64,000 bases of DNA from positions 19,045,428 to 19,109,427 of the forward strand of contig NC_084803.1 of NCBI RefSeq assembly GCF_963583255.1, given 5' to 3'. The stretch comes from Pyrus communis. Taxonomy: Eukaryota > Streptophyta > Magnoliopsida > Rosales > Rosaceae. Shown here piece after piece: positions 34,876 to 45,584 of the stretch. The position numbers and the translations under genes are program-made. The stretch's first letter is position 1. Each line of letters opens with the position of its first letter. The notes under the pieces were generated by a model. It had not been told where the DNA came from and did no database searches. It saw only the letters and a program-made list of their open reading frames with translations.

Positions 34876-35263
34876 AGTACTTTTTGTAATCGGAGCCCAT
34901 AATTTTCCAATCACTTTGGGTTGTAATTTATTATTTATTGTTTGTATTATTTATGTTGTTTCCAATTTCTTGAATATTTATTCAAATTAATTTGGTAAGT
35001 TATTTATTAAAAGTCCATTGTTCAAATTAAAAGTCCTTGTATAAAATAATTAAAAGTCCATCGTTCTAATTAAAAGTCCTTTACATAAACATAAACATAA
35101 AAAAAATACATAAACATAAACATAAACATACTAAGAATTACATATACTAAGAATTACATAAACATAAACATAAAAAAATTACATAAACATACCAAATAAT
35201 AAAACACACCAAATAAAATAACATAAACATACCAAATTAAAAAAAAAAACACACTAAATGAAC
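34876..35263. other. Spacer between convergent Harbinger genes
   Basis: AT-rich with repeated ACATAAACATAAA strings (35080-35230). It should hold the polyadenylation regions of both genes. Confidence 0.6.
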
Positions 35264-36676
35264 TTAATTATCTTCAGCTTGTTTCAATGCCCACTGGTGC
35301 TCTATCAAGTCAATTTGTCGGGCATTGTGCATGTCTGGCATTTGAAATGCAGTATATCGTTGAATGAGCCTTTCATTGTAACGTCCATCCCTTTGTAATG
35401 GCTCATGTTGCACGGGCTCATCGGTGGCGTCATGAGCACAATATATACGTGTTCTTGAATTGTTCATCGGGTCTGGCTCATATTCATCAACGGCTTCATA
35501 ATCGTACTCATCTTCCACAATCATGTTGTGAAGAATGATGCACGTCATCATGATGGATCGAAGCGACTCTACATCAAACAATCTGGCAGCACCCCTGACG
35601 ATCGCCCAGCGAGCTTGGAGGATACCGAAACAACGCTCCACATCCTTCCTGCACCCCTCTTGACAGCTTGCAAAGTGTTTTTCCTTTGCACTTCGCGGAT
35701 GTGGCACTGTTTTGACAAAGGTTGACCAACGTGGGTAGATGCCGTCAGCTAGGTAGTATGGCCCGTCGTACATACGTCCGTTGACCTCATACGTAACTTT
35801 TGGTGCCTTTCCTTGTAGGACATCGTTGAACACTGGGGATTGGGCAAGGACGTTGATGTCATTTTGAGCTCCCGGGACCCCGAAAAAGGCGTGCCAAATC
35901 CATGTATCAAAAGATGCCACCGCCTCCAGAATGATACTTTTTGCTCCTTTTCTGTCCTCGTAAGCACCTTGCCATGCACTTGGACAGTTTTTCCACGTCC
36001 AGTGCATACAATCAATGCTTCCAATCATCCCCGGAAAGCCACGCATCTCCGCCTTCTTCAACAGCCGCTCCAAGTCCATGTGTGTAGGTTTGCGGAGGTA
36101 CTCAGCGGTGTAGATAGATTCGATTGCTCCGCAAAACCTCATCAGGGACTCAAGAATGGTTGATTGCCCCATCCTCGTTATCTCATCCACTTGGTCTGCA
36201 GATGCTCCATATGCAAGCATCCGCAAGGCAGCAGTAATTTTTTGCTCAGGCAGTAGACCCATAGCACCAAAAGCATCTTTTTTTTGCACAAAATAAGAAT
36301 CATGGTTGCAAACAGCAATCATGATTTTGTTGAACAAATGTCGTTCCATTCTAAAACGACGTCTAAAGTACGTATCAGGGAATGCACTATTAGGAACAAA
36401 ATAATCATCCAAGAGTTCCATACCTCGTCGTTGCCTGCTTCTATCAAGGTTTCCGGAACGGCTGGGCCTGCAGATCTGAGCCGCAGCTTGGATGACTCGA
36501 CGGGAATGTGAGGCTCTGCCCCTTCTTACTTCGTCATTTCTCATTTGATGCTCATCATCCTCTTCCCTCTCATTTCTTACCCTCTGGTGATTGAAGATTG
36601 CTTCAGATTCGTTAAACAATTCTTCCTCTTCCTGATTGTATTCCCACATCATCCTTGAGGAAGAAGAAGACGACAT
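35264..36676 (-). CDS. PIF/Harbinger DDE transposase (470 aa)
   Basis: A single open exon from ATG to TAA. Residues 1-85 are acidic/basic and low in complexity. Residues 141-185 contain a helix-turn-helix-like region (PEQKITAALRMLAYG, then MGQSTILESLMRFC). The DDE_Tnp_4 catalytic domain spans about 215-385 with the triad at D222 (GSIDCMHW), D311 (YLADGIYPRW) and E347 (KDVERCFGILQARW). The conserved GAQNDINVL is at 269-277 and the ILHNMIVEDE end at 381-390. All expected catalytic residues are present and there is no frame break. It cuts and pastes the element at TWA sites with its ORF1 partner. Confidence 0.95.
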   Translation of the reverse strand: MSSSSSSRMMWEYNQEEEELFNESEAIFNHQRVRNEREEDDEHQMRNDEVRRGRASHSRRVIQAAAQICRPSRSGNLDRSRQRRGMELLDDYFVPNSAFPDTYFRRRFRMERHLFNKIMIAVCNHDSYFVQKKDAFGAMGLLPEQKITAALRMLAYGASADQVDEITRMGQSTILESLMRFCGAIESIYTAEYLRKPTHMDLERLLKKAEMRGFPGMIGSIDCMHWTWKNCPSAWQGAYEDRKGAKSIILEAVASFDTWIWHAFFGVPGAQNDINVLAQSPVFNDVLQGKAPKVTYEVNGRMYDGPYYLADGIYPRWSTFVKTVPHPRSAKEKHFASCQEGCRKDVERCFGILQARWAIVRGAARLFDVESLRSIMMTCIILHNMIVEDEYDYEAVDEYEPDPMNNSRTRIYCAHDATDEPVQHEPLQRDGRYNERLIQRYTAFQMPDMHNARQIDLIEHQWALKQAEDN

Positions 36677-36799
36677 TGAAAGAAAGAAACAGAAACTATG
36701 AATAATGATACAAATTTTTGTGAATAAGGAAGCAAAAACTATGAATAATGATAGAGATCTTGAGAATTTTGGTGTGAGATTTGTGAGGATGGATGGTGG

Positions 36800-36815
36800 A
36801 TTATATAGAGGATTC
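36800..36815 (-). promoter_or_regulatory. TATA-like box of Harbinger transposase
   Basis: Minus strand reads CCTCTATATAATCC about 130 bases before the transposase start. Confidence 0.5.
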
Positions 36816-36837
36816 AGAAATGATTAGGTTCTGCATA

Positions 36838-37110
36838 ATGCCACGTGGCATGTCGTCATTCGTTACAAATCTGATGGAAATCTATCCTCAAAGATTGTGA
36901 ACGGATTATGACACGTGGCATGCCGTCATTCGTTAAAAATCTGATGGAAATCTATCCTCAAAGATTGTGAACCGATTATGACACGTGGCGCGACGTGATT
37001 GGTTAATAATCTTATCAGAAATCCATCACCAATAATTGTATTATTTTGTATTATTTTGTATTATTTAATAATACTTCGGATAATGACACGTGGCGCAACG
37101 AGAACGATTA
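36838..37110. repeat. Subterminal repeats of Harbinger (right end)
   Basis: Four ACGTGGC-centred units start near 36841, 36911, 36981 and 37085. The first three are spaced 70 bp apart and share CGTCATTCGTTA and AATCTGATGGAAATC stretches. A related GACACGTGGCACA lies near the left end (32555). Candidates for ORF1 or transposase binding sites, or for host bZIP/bHLH G-box binding. Confidence 0.7.
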
Positions 37111-37316
37111 AAATTCTTATCCGATATTACAATTAAAATTATTTTGTATTATTTTATAATAAAAAAAAAATACTAATATTTTATTGCCTATTGCCAGGGC
37201 TATTGAAGTGTAACGGTGGAGATGCAAATTCTATTGCCAGGGCTACTTACTGTTCATTAGGTGGATTGAATAGTGTATTGCCAGGGGGGAGGGCTCCAAC
37301 GCTGGAGTTGCTCTAA

Positions 37317-38520
37317 GAGAGTGAAAAAAATATGATGAGGTAGGTTTAGCAGCATTTAAAAATTTATACGCTGCTTAGTATTATGATTTAATAGTGTTTC
37401 TCTTCACTTATAAGCGAAAAATATTAAGTCTAACTTTCATTAAAAACAAATTTGAACAAAACTATTATGATTAGTCCATTATAAAGTTTAATTGATTTGT
37501 GTTATTAAAAATAAAAAAGCAGTTCCAAACATTATACGTTGGGCGCCGACCGCAGCAGGTTGGACATAATATGGCGGTTTCCGACAAGTCTCATCGGAGG
37601 GCGTTAAGTCGGTGCTGCAGACAAGGAAAGTAGCAGAATGTGAGCCCATTCCAGCTGGACGGTCCCTGATAAGCTCGAGATATCAATCTCTAAGGTTTAG
37701 GTACATCAGGTGCCCGTCCCCGTCTGATTTTAAAATGAAGTATCCTTCATTGTAGTGCTGGAAAACTCGAATTATGGTTCTTCTAGCTAAGAGCCAAAGA
37801 GCTTTTGGACCGCATGTCAATTTAACACCATTGAGATGGATACAAATTTTATAGCAGGCCATGCATACAAACCATGAAACACTTCCAAAAAAGTTGAGAT
37901 GCAAAATATTCACGAGCATGTTCATGTAACGCTTATTACGTAACTTGTCCAATATTACTTATATTTGATAAACGGAGTTGGCTTTGCTCAAGATAGCCAT
38001 TTCTCTCACCCTCTCAAGCTCGTAAAGAAGCTCAATCCACAATGCTTATGAGATTTTTAATTATACTTTGCACTTCTCTAGTTTATGGTAATTGATATTT
38101 TGATCCTTGGTTTTTTAAATTGATACTTCACCTTCCTTTTTATTTTTTTATTTTTTTTCATCAAACTAGTTTACTTTCATCAAATAAAAAGACAAGTACA
38201 GGGAAAAAGAGAGTCCAAATGGCAGCCCACTACTTCCGAACAAGCCCAACAACAAAATTAAAATACAGTAGGTATGCCCAAAAGTGGCCAGGTTAATAAC
38301 AACCAAAAGACCCTAAAATTGAATGGAACCAACAACCACCAAATGCACCTCCATCGCAAGGCCACCACCAAGAGATCAAACCAACGAAACAAATGAATCA
38401 AAGGAAAATGGGGGTGGCAAGCCATCCACGAATTGAGCGCTCCCATATACTGACTCATCTATCAGTCTACCTGTCGATTTAACTTTATTTATACGATGTA
38501 ACACTCAATTGTCCTATACC
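37317..38520. other. Non-genic, one GC-richer patch
   Basis: 37540-37700 is GC-rich (GGGCGCCGACCGCAGCAGG-like) and followed by a minus-strand frame (37683-37952) that I cannot place. Possibly a retroelement remnant. Confidence 0.35.
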
Positions 38521-38523
38521 TTG

Positions 38524-38740
38524 GCCAGAATAGGATCATCTTTGTGGGGATCTGGATGATCAATCAATTGTGTCCGTTTATAGTACATCGTGCGGTTAAA
38601 AATCATTTTAAAATTTTAATTTAAAATTAAATATAAATAGTACCTAACGAAAACTAATCGCACGATGTATGATAAACGGATACGATTGATTGATTTCCGA
38701 ATCCCCATAAAGAGGATCTGGAGAGGATCTTGTCAACTTT
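38524..38740. mobile_element. Foldback MITE with long inverted arms
   Basis: The left arm (GGGGATCTGGATGATC.., GTCCGTTTATAGTACATCG) and right arm (CGATGTATGATAAACGGAT.., GATTTCCGAATCCCC) are complementary over about 65 bases, separated by about 60 AT-rich bases. No coding. Exact ends and target duplication are unclear. Confidence 0.75.
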
Positions 38741-38979
38741 GACCCGCTTGGAGTCATATTGATTTTACATTAAAAATTTGTTACATGGACAACTAATATT
38801 GTTTCTCAACACACTATTAGTTTTGAATTAGAATCTTTTATTCCATCAAACATTACTGGTTACAGTGATCAAATAAAGGTGATCTAAAATTTTGAAGCTT
38901 AAATTTATACAAAATCTTGTACAATTATTTTATTTATCATCTTTTACAGTGATCAAATTAGCACTCATTCCATCACTAA

Positions 38980-40764
38980 TCATACCTTATAAACTTCTCT
39001 AATGGCACCCAATACTCTATCTGCAGCATCAGCCCCAAATAATCTTGGAAAATTAGACCCCAAATCTATCTCAATAGTCTTCCTCTTGATCAAATCATCC
39101 CTCCTCTTCAAATATTCCCTCTCATCCTCTCCCACTTCTCTCTCCCCACAAGCACATTGATCCAACCAGATTCTCAGCACCTCCTTTGCAATGGGACTCA
39201 CATCATTTGCTATAATGTCCTCCAAGCCTTTTCCCTCCCCGCCACTCCCTGCTTCGATCCGAACCAAAATTGCAGTTGGAGACACTACGCTTCGGATGTA
39301 TAACGATGAAGAGAAGTAGGGTTTAACCTCAGCAAGTTTCTCAAGCTTTTGCCTGGGTGTGTCCAATTGGGTGTCTTGATAAAATGTTTGGAGGTAGTCA
39401 GGGTGGAGAACTAGGTCTTTTCTTGGAGGAAGGTCAAGGATGAGGACTAGGGATGTTGGGCTGCTCTGGATGAGCTCAAGTAGGAAATTTGGTGCATCTG
39501 TGGTTGGATTGAGATAGGATGACAGACTTGTAATGTTCAGTGCTCCACCTGTTGGTAGCTCACAGTGCAGCCAACTTCCTAACATGAAATCAACCTGAAA
39601 TATACAAATGTCAATGAAGAGTAAAACATGTAAGAGCCCATTTGATAACTATTTCGTTTTCAAAACTTTGGTTTTAATTTATTATGTTAGAAATGGAGGG
39701 AAAGTGTAGGGGAGAAACATGAATGAACAATGATGATGGAGATAGAAATGAAGGATAATATACGAAAACAAAAACGCGAAAGTGAAAATTGCTTTCGTAT
39801 TTTTCGTTTTTCGTTTTCATTTTGTATATCATTCCATATACATTTCTTCAATATCCTTCCATCTTCCATCCTCCTCCTTTCTTTTTTCAATACCCTTTCT
39901 CCCACAAACTTTCCCATCTAGAACACAGTAAAGGAAAAACAAAATAATTATCAAACGAGTTTCAGATTGATCGATATTTTGTTGACATCACACCAACATG
40001 CAATACATGTCGACAATTGATCGATATTTTGTTGATGCTATAATCCCACTAAGTCAATATTATTACGATATTGTATCAATAATTTATCAGATACTGTAAA
40101 TTGGCAATCAAGTCCTTCTAACACTCATAAAAAAAAAAAATTCAAGAGCAAGTAAATAGGTACGATTCTTTTACCACACATTTAGAATTTAATTATATTT
40201 AGAGCAAGTCCACTTTCTTCCCCAATAAAAAATGTAACAAACAATAAAAGAAACGAACCCAATTTACTCCTATAAATTTCTACCTCCAACCAACAATCCA
40301 TTGGGAGTTTGAAATCAAAAGCTAAAATCCCAATTGGCATCAAACCATTAATATCCACACTTTTATATTAATCAAGTGAAAATTATAAAGAAGAAACAGG
40401 GGTTCGAGAAAATTACAGGGGCGGAGGAGAGGCCTGATCTGATGTGGAGGGATGCATGGTTGGTACCACTCTCGTTCTGGTAGTACTGCACGTCGGGAGG
40501 GAGAGTACAAGGCAAGAGCTGCGAGCCAAGGCGCGTCTCTAACGTCAATACAAGATCGACCATGAGGTTCCTGTGTGGGGCCGACACGTAGGGGAAGTCT
40601 ATGAACTTTGTTTTGCTCCCTTGGCTGTGCGGGTCCATGGGAGATGATGCTGATGCGGAGGAGGCGCGGATGCAGGACGGGGAGAGAGGTGGAGAAGACA
40701 AGGGAGGAAGAGGAGGGCGAGGGAAAGCGGAGGAGTGTAAGACGTGGGGGAAGATAACAGCCAT
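38980..40764 (-). CDS. RCCR: Red chlorophyll catabolite reductase (RCCR/ACD2), 2 exons
   Basis: Exons 40417-40764 (116 codons) and 38980-39594 (204 codons plus TGA) are joined GT..AG in phase 0, 320 residues in total, the normal size. The first roughly 45 residues (rich in Ser, Pro and Ala: PPLPPLSSPPLSP) look like a chloroplast transit peptide. Conserved segments follow: FIDFPYVSAPHRNLMVDL, RLGSQLLPCTLPPDV, ASLHIRSG, VDFMLGSWLHCELPTG, ELIQSSPTSLVLILDLPPRK, LVLHPDYLQTFYQDTQLD and NFPRLFGADAADRV. RCCR reduces red chlorophyll catabolite to a fluorescent catabolite with ferredoxin, working with pheophorbide a oxygenase. Loss in Arabidopsis (acd2) causes cell death. Intact here; the intron carries a MITE. 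Confidence 0.96.
39631..39963. mobile_element. MITE in the RCCR intron
   Basis: Ends GAGCCCATTTGATAACTATT and, in reverse, ACTCGTTTGATAATTATT are inverted and both run into TTCGTTTTC-type sequence. The interior is self-complementary and AT-rich (GAAAGTGAAAATTG.. against ..TTTTCGTTTTCATTT). It does not touch the splice sites. Confidence 0.7.
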
Positions 40765-41177
40765 TCATTCACTGGGCAGCATAACAGTCACTAACCGACG
40801 CCATCATCTTCTCCTGTGATATTTCTGACAGCCATTGGGCATAGTGGGCTCATATACTTAAAACCCAGTTTGTATTTTCATACGGGCTTCACCACTATGG
40901 AATCGTTGATCCAAATGCACTTACGCATAAATGAAAACGGGTTCTTGTGGGCTGAAATAAATTTCAATCCCGAGACGCTACATGGTGAAATTACACTTTG
41001 GTGTTGTTTATTACAAAGAGATTGTCTCATACTAGATTAGTTTCAAGGGCTAAGTTAATTAGTTCGGCGTGGATTATGTTATTGTGTCACTCATGGAACT
41101 CGTGCAGCTAGTGTAAAGAATGCAACACGTGCAACTCGCATAAGCCACACAACTCGAAGCAGTTAGTGTTGAACCCT
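40765..41177. other. RCCR upstream region
   Basis: Promoter side of RCCR. No gene and no clear TATA box seen. Confidence 0.4.
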
Positions 41178-42034
41178 AGGGATGGCAACATTTCGGTTTG
41201 GGGATGGAAATGCTATATTCATCCTCATAACCACAAAAATGAACCATATCCATAACCGCAAATTAACCATCTGGGATTATCCATAACCATAGCCGTTGGA
41301 TAACGGATTCTCCATCGCTTAACAGTTATATCCATCCTTGTTAATATAAAAAATATATTCGTTCAGTTGACGCATTATAGTTTACTAGATATTAATTTCG
41401 TCATTAAACATTTGATGTTTACAATGATTCAATTAATGGATCTTGTTGGGTATAAAAATTAAAGCATTGAATTTAAAACATTGATGATGTTGGTTGGTCT
41501 TTGATATCTCCAATAAGCACCATTGAATTCTCATAGATTTTGATTCAAAACTTTTCAACCTTCCGACAAAGTGCAACTTTTTTGTTCTCAAGTGTTGGAG
41601 AGGAAAATTTCGGATACTCCAATTCTCCACCAACAAGTAATCTTGAACACGTTGAGAAGCCTTGGACACCATCTTCACTTGCCAACAATGCGAGCGGGGG
41701 GACCTGCAAGAAAACACTCCGACGCTCAAGTCATTCATTGTTTAAAATAATTGCAAGACATTGTCAAGCTATCAGATACTTCCCCTTTTTTTCCCCTAGG
41801 TTGGTGGGATTCTTGGCCTTTTATAGGCATTCAAGTCTTGGGCTCCAAGTCCCACTTTCCTTCTATTTCTCCATGTTCCATGGAGTGGGTATTATGTTAC
41901 TTGATTGTAGCTCCACTCCTCATGTTTGGTGTGCTAGTGGCTTATTTAGTGGAAGTGTTATTTTTGGCTCCTACATCAAGGTAATGGGTTGGGTGAATAA
42001 TGAACACACACACACACACACATACATACATACA

Positions 42035-42070
<36 letters not shown>

Positions 42071-42296
42071 TAATACTACTATATTATATATATATATATA
42101 TGTATGTATGTATTATATTATTTATTATTCGGATCGGATTTGGGTACGGGTACGGATTTAGGACTCCTATAACCATATCCAAAATTATAACCAAATAATA
42201 TTCACGGTTTTTTTCCATATCCAAAATATACCCAAATCCATTCTATTTGGACGGTTATCTACGGTTATCGGGTTTAACGGTTAAAATTGTCATCTT
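41178..42296. mobile_element. Long inverted-repeat element rich in ATAACC/GGTTAT strings
   Basis: Left end GGGATGGCAACATTTCGG and right end, in reverse, AAGATGACAATTTTAACCG are similar. Both subterminal parts consist of diverged CCATATCCATAACC-type strings and their complements. Open frames inside (for example plus 41540-42073) match no family. Probably a non-autonomous DNA transposon. Confidence 0.55.
42003..42072. repeat. Compound microsatellite (CA)n(CATA)n(TA)n
   Basis: About 9 CA units, then about 12 CATA units, then TA; a further TA/TATG run follows to 42110. Confidence 0.95.
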
Positions 42297-43327
42297 GATT
42301 AAACCCCCATGTTGCGTGAGTGAGTTAGGAAGATAGCACAACTCAAGCTAAAGAAACTTGAAGAAAATACTTGACATATGTACATTGGGACCAAGGTGGT
42401 CACAGGACCACCCAGAGTTTAGGAAATATACATGTAAAAGTGTTCAAAGAATTCTTTGAATGTTTGGTATTGTTCCTTTTATGCTCACAAAGTGTTTAAT
42501 GAAATGCTTCCTAAACATATCTCGACGGTACTCGGCAAATTGCCTCATGAGCACCAGATAAATTCTCACGATAGTTCTTGTCAGCACTTGGACCTAAAAT
42601 TACCTTTTACAATGACACCCCACCTCCTTCCGTTGTAAGCATAAACGATGTCTTAACTTTTCAACACGACTATAAGATTACTTGCTGAAAAATTAGAAGA
42701 TCAAAAGTTTGGGACAACAGGTATTCATAATTTAAAGAATTGAGAGAATGAGACAGAATCCTTCCCCAAACTTACCGTAGTTTATGATCAAGCAAGTTAA
42801 TAATGATTGTACACAAAATGTAAAATTGCAAATATTAAATTTTCCTAAGCGATGTAAATAAAAAAAGGAGACCATTTCAAAGTCTCATTTTCCAGCATTG
42901 TCCATACAAAACAAGTTTTTTTTTTTTAAATTTTTTCAAAAAAAAAAAGAAAGAACAACGGGTGACAAGCCACAGTTATCCATCTCTTCTGGATCTAGAG
43001 AATTTCATCCTACCCGTGATCACAGTCAAGCAGACTCACCAGCTCAGAGCATTGAATCCGGATCCTCCATACCTAACAAGGTTCAAAAACCCTATTCCTT
43101 ATTATAGCTACATAATAACACCGCCATATTCTTTGTCCTTCTATTGCAAATTTGCAACCCTTCTAGCATACCACCTAAGCACTTTGGTATTGCTCCATAT
43201 TTTATGCAAAATTAAAAGCATTTTCTACAAATTTTTCAAACTGCATGCGGGTATGTGCACAGTAGTTACCATGCACACCTCCCCAACCTTCCCGCTAGCT
43301 CCGCTTAGCTCGGCTTGCTCAGCTAGC
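42297..43327. other. HSFB1 3' flank, no other gene
   Basis: The open frames on the plus strand beyond 42960 run into and across the HSFB1 coding strand and are antisense shadows. The part next to 43327 is the expected 3' untranslated region. Confidence 0.5.
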
Positions 43328-45271
43328 CTAGTTGCACACCTTCCCGGTCCTCATCATCGGCGCGTGAAATTCCACCCCTCCCTTCATTCTCTTCGCGCGG
43401 GGCCCGCCGGCGCCGCCACCACCACCAACCCCCAATTTCTCATATCGCCCCGTTTTCTTCCCCTTCATTTTCTCCTCCCCTTTCATCCAAACGCCAAACA
43501 GCTTCAATCCCTCCTCCTCTTCTTCCTCATCATCGCCACCCTCCATATCCAGATCAAGACCATGATCGTCCGCTTCAAAATCATCGCCGCTAGGCCCACA
43601 GATTCCCTGCCCAATGATGCGGTTGATCTGATCGGGCTTCATCTTCATGTGCTCCACCAGAAACCCCACCAGCTCGTCGCACTGCTTCTTCGTCTGCGCC
43701 AGCTCCGAGTTCAGATTCTCGTTCTCCCGCTTCAGCTTCTCGTTCTCGTCGGATAAATCCGACACCTGGCTCGGCGCCGCCGTCTCCACCGACCCCGGGT
43801 TCTTCGAGTCCGGCGACGACGTCGACGTCGACGCCATCTCCTCCCCCGAGTTCGACGGTGTCGATGGTACTCCGGATTTTTCGCCGGGGGGTGCGTGCGC
43901 CGCCGTTGACGTCACAGATTTCCGGCGGCGGATCTGGGACAGGAGCTCCTTTTGCCCTCGCTGGAAGTTGTCGTTCGCGAACTCCCATTTGTCCGGCACG
44001 GTCTTTCGAAATCCCTGAAATTAAAGCAAAAGAAAAATATTTGGTAATTATTAACTAGATATATTTTTTTATGAAATAATTGAGTTAAGTTTAGAAAGTT
44101 TAATTTTCCGCCCTCGGATTTGGAAAATTGGAGACAGAAGGGCCCGGACTGCAAAACTTAGCCATTTCGACAAAAAAATAAAAAACTTTGACGTTGGGTT
44201 GCGGCCACAAGCGACGATTTAGAGTTCTAAAATGGGGTGTGATGTTTGGATGCTTCCATTGTGACTTTATCTTTGATTAATATATATTTCTTTGACACCC
44301 ATCAACCTTTTTTTTTTTTTTGTTGAACAAAAACTCAACTACAAAATTTTCTTTTCTCAAAAAGAATTATTAGCTGCAGTTTCCAGGTAAATAGGCTCAT
44401 CATTATTTTAGTTTATTCCTTGTCACAATTCGCCGATGATAAAAGTGTTTTTTTCCTTTTTTTTTGAAAAGGAAATGGTAATTTATTTACTATTGGAACA
44501 TTTGAACGATTTCCTCTTTTTTTATCTAACAAATAATATTATTTACATTAAAAAATGAGAGATTTACTTATTCTCAAAATGAACTAATAATAATGTGGTT
44601 CAAACGCTTTGATAAAAATCAATTCTAAAATTTTTCTCTTACAAATAAAAAGAAATATACATAGACTGTAATCATTTAATACTAAGTGACGAGAACTCTC
44701 GTTTTTTCTATGGGTTGACATGGAAGCCTTTTTATTAATTTTCAAGCAAACTTCACCAACCATTGAAGAAAAAAATAAAAAAGGAAAAGAAAACGAGAAT
44801 CTCTATGGAAATGATTCCATATTTCCAATGATCTTCAGTTTTGTCCTATACTTTGTTTTTCGAAATCATAAAAATAATTTTTCCTACACTTTGGGATTAT
44901 CTTCTGCCCTCCAAGGGTTTCAAGTAATTTATGAACTAATTAATAAGACATTTTTTATGCTAATATAATTTGAAAATAAATATAAGTAAACATGCAAGTG
45001 ATATAATTTGAAAATAAATATAAGTAAAAATACAAGCAAAAGAAAATATAATTTCGAAAAAACTTACATAGGTATTAAGCTGGCGGACGAAGCTTGAGAA
45101 ATTGTTGTGCTTGAAATATTTAGGTAACATGTCCCTCGCAAAATCCACTGTCTTCCAAACCACAAACGTCGTCCCACTTTCATTCCACGATATCACGTCA
45201 TCCGAGCTCGGATCATCCACAAGTTGATACGTTTTCATCAGAAACGGCGCCGGAACAGACCTTTGCGCCAT
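43328..45271 (-). CDS. HSFB1: Class B heat shock transcription factor HSFB1 (TBF1-like), 2 exons
   Basis: Exons 45068-45271 (68 codons) and 43328-44014 (228 codons plus TAG) with GTAAGT..TTTCAG sites, 296 residues. The single intron splits the DNA-binding domain after RQLNTY, as in all plant HSFs. The DNA-binding domain is residues 6-99 ([34 protein letters not shown]). The HR-A/B coiled coil is about 154-191, without the insertion of class A. The repressor motif LFGVWMKG is at 240-247, basic RAKRMK near 274-279, and the end is TGKVCN. An acidic run and a Gly run lie between. It binds heat shock elements as a trimer and acts as a repressor or co-activator. In Arabidopsis HSFB1/TBF1 also controls the growth-to-defence switch through its leader. 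Confidence 0.97.
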
Positions 45272-45406
45272 TATTTCCGATCGGAAAAAACCAGAAAAAA
45301 GAAACCAAAAAAACTTTCGCTATAACACTATGTAACTGATCTACAAACCCCACCCCCTTTTTTTGGTTTTGGGATTTAACTAAATTATGGGTTAGTTAAT
45401 TAGGAT

Positions 45407-45538
45407 TTAGGAGGAGGTATTAGGGCAACTAAAAAGGAGAAGGGCAGTGAGGAACTCCCAACCCCAGCAGTAAAAACCGGAAAGAAAGAAGCGAGAGAGA
45501 AGAGTGTTGGTTCGAGCTTTGCCTCTACCAGCTTCCAT
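45407..45538 (-). CDS. Conserved upstream ORF (43 aa) in the HSFB1 leader
   Basis: ATG at 45538, TAA at 45407-45409, 136 bases before the HSFB1 start. The peptide ends RFFLSGFYCWGWEFLTALLL followed by FSC, rich in aromatic residues. I recognise this as the type of the conserved peptide uORF of plant HSFB1/TBF1 genes. In Arabidopsis this uORF represses translation of the main ORF until stress relieves it. The ATG context (CCATGG) is good. Confidence 0.8.
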   Translation of the reverse strand: MEAGRGKARTNTLLSRFFLSGFYCWGWEFLTALLLFSCPNTSS

Positions 45539-45584
45539 GGCGGTGGTTGTGGTTGTTTGGAGGTGGAAGAAAGACCAAGATCAT
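45525..45584 (-). CDS. First upstream ORF (19 aa) in the HSFB1 leader
   Basis: ATG at 45584, stop TAG at 45525-45527. Encodes MILVFLPPP then a His/Asn-rich end. It overlaps the start of the larger uORF in another frame, so a ribosome translating it would bypass the second start unless scanning or reinitiation intervenes. Arabidopsis TBF1 also has two uORFs. Confidence 0.55.
   Translation of the reverse strand: MILVFLPPPNNHNHRHGSW

Larger units (their letters stand above)
32099..37313. mobile_element. Complete PIF/Harbinger DNA transposon (5215 bp)
   Basis: Left end GAGCATCCCCAGCG and right end CGCTGGAGTTGCTC are inverted repeats. TAA flanks both (32096-32098, 37314-37316). Inside are two convergent genes, a Myb/SANT-type ORF1 on plus and a DDE transposase on minus, both open from start to stop. 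PIF/Harbinger elements need both proteins to move. The left 300 bases are GC-rich, unlike the flanks. CACGTGGC-containing subterminal motifs occur at both ends. The element looks recent and possibly autonomous. Confidence 0.93.

Noticed and set aside
35528..36163. Plus-strand frames opposite the Harbinger transposase
   Set aside because: Shadows of the minus-strand DDE transposase, which has all catalytic motifs.
40601..40819. Plus-strand open frame opposite RCCR exon 1
   Set aside because: Antisense of the transit-peptide coding sequence, rich in Gly/Glu; no family match.
41540..42073. 177-codon frame on the plus strand
   Set aside because: It runs into a CA/CATA microsatellite and lies within a transposon-like repeat.
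42962..43756. Long open frame (264 codons) on the plus strand
   Set aside because: It lies antisense to HSFB1 exon 2 and the 3' flank. It is low in complexity and mirrors the GC-rich coding strand.
43590..43988. A second minus-strand open frame inside HSFB1
   Set aside because: Shifted frame of the true exon. The real frame has the LFGVWMKG motif and joins exon 1 in phase.
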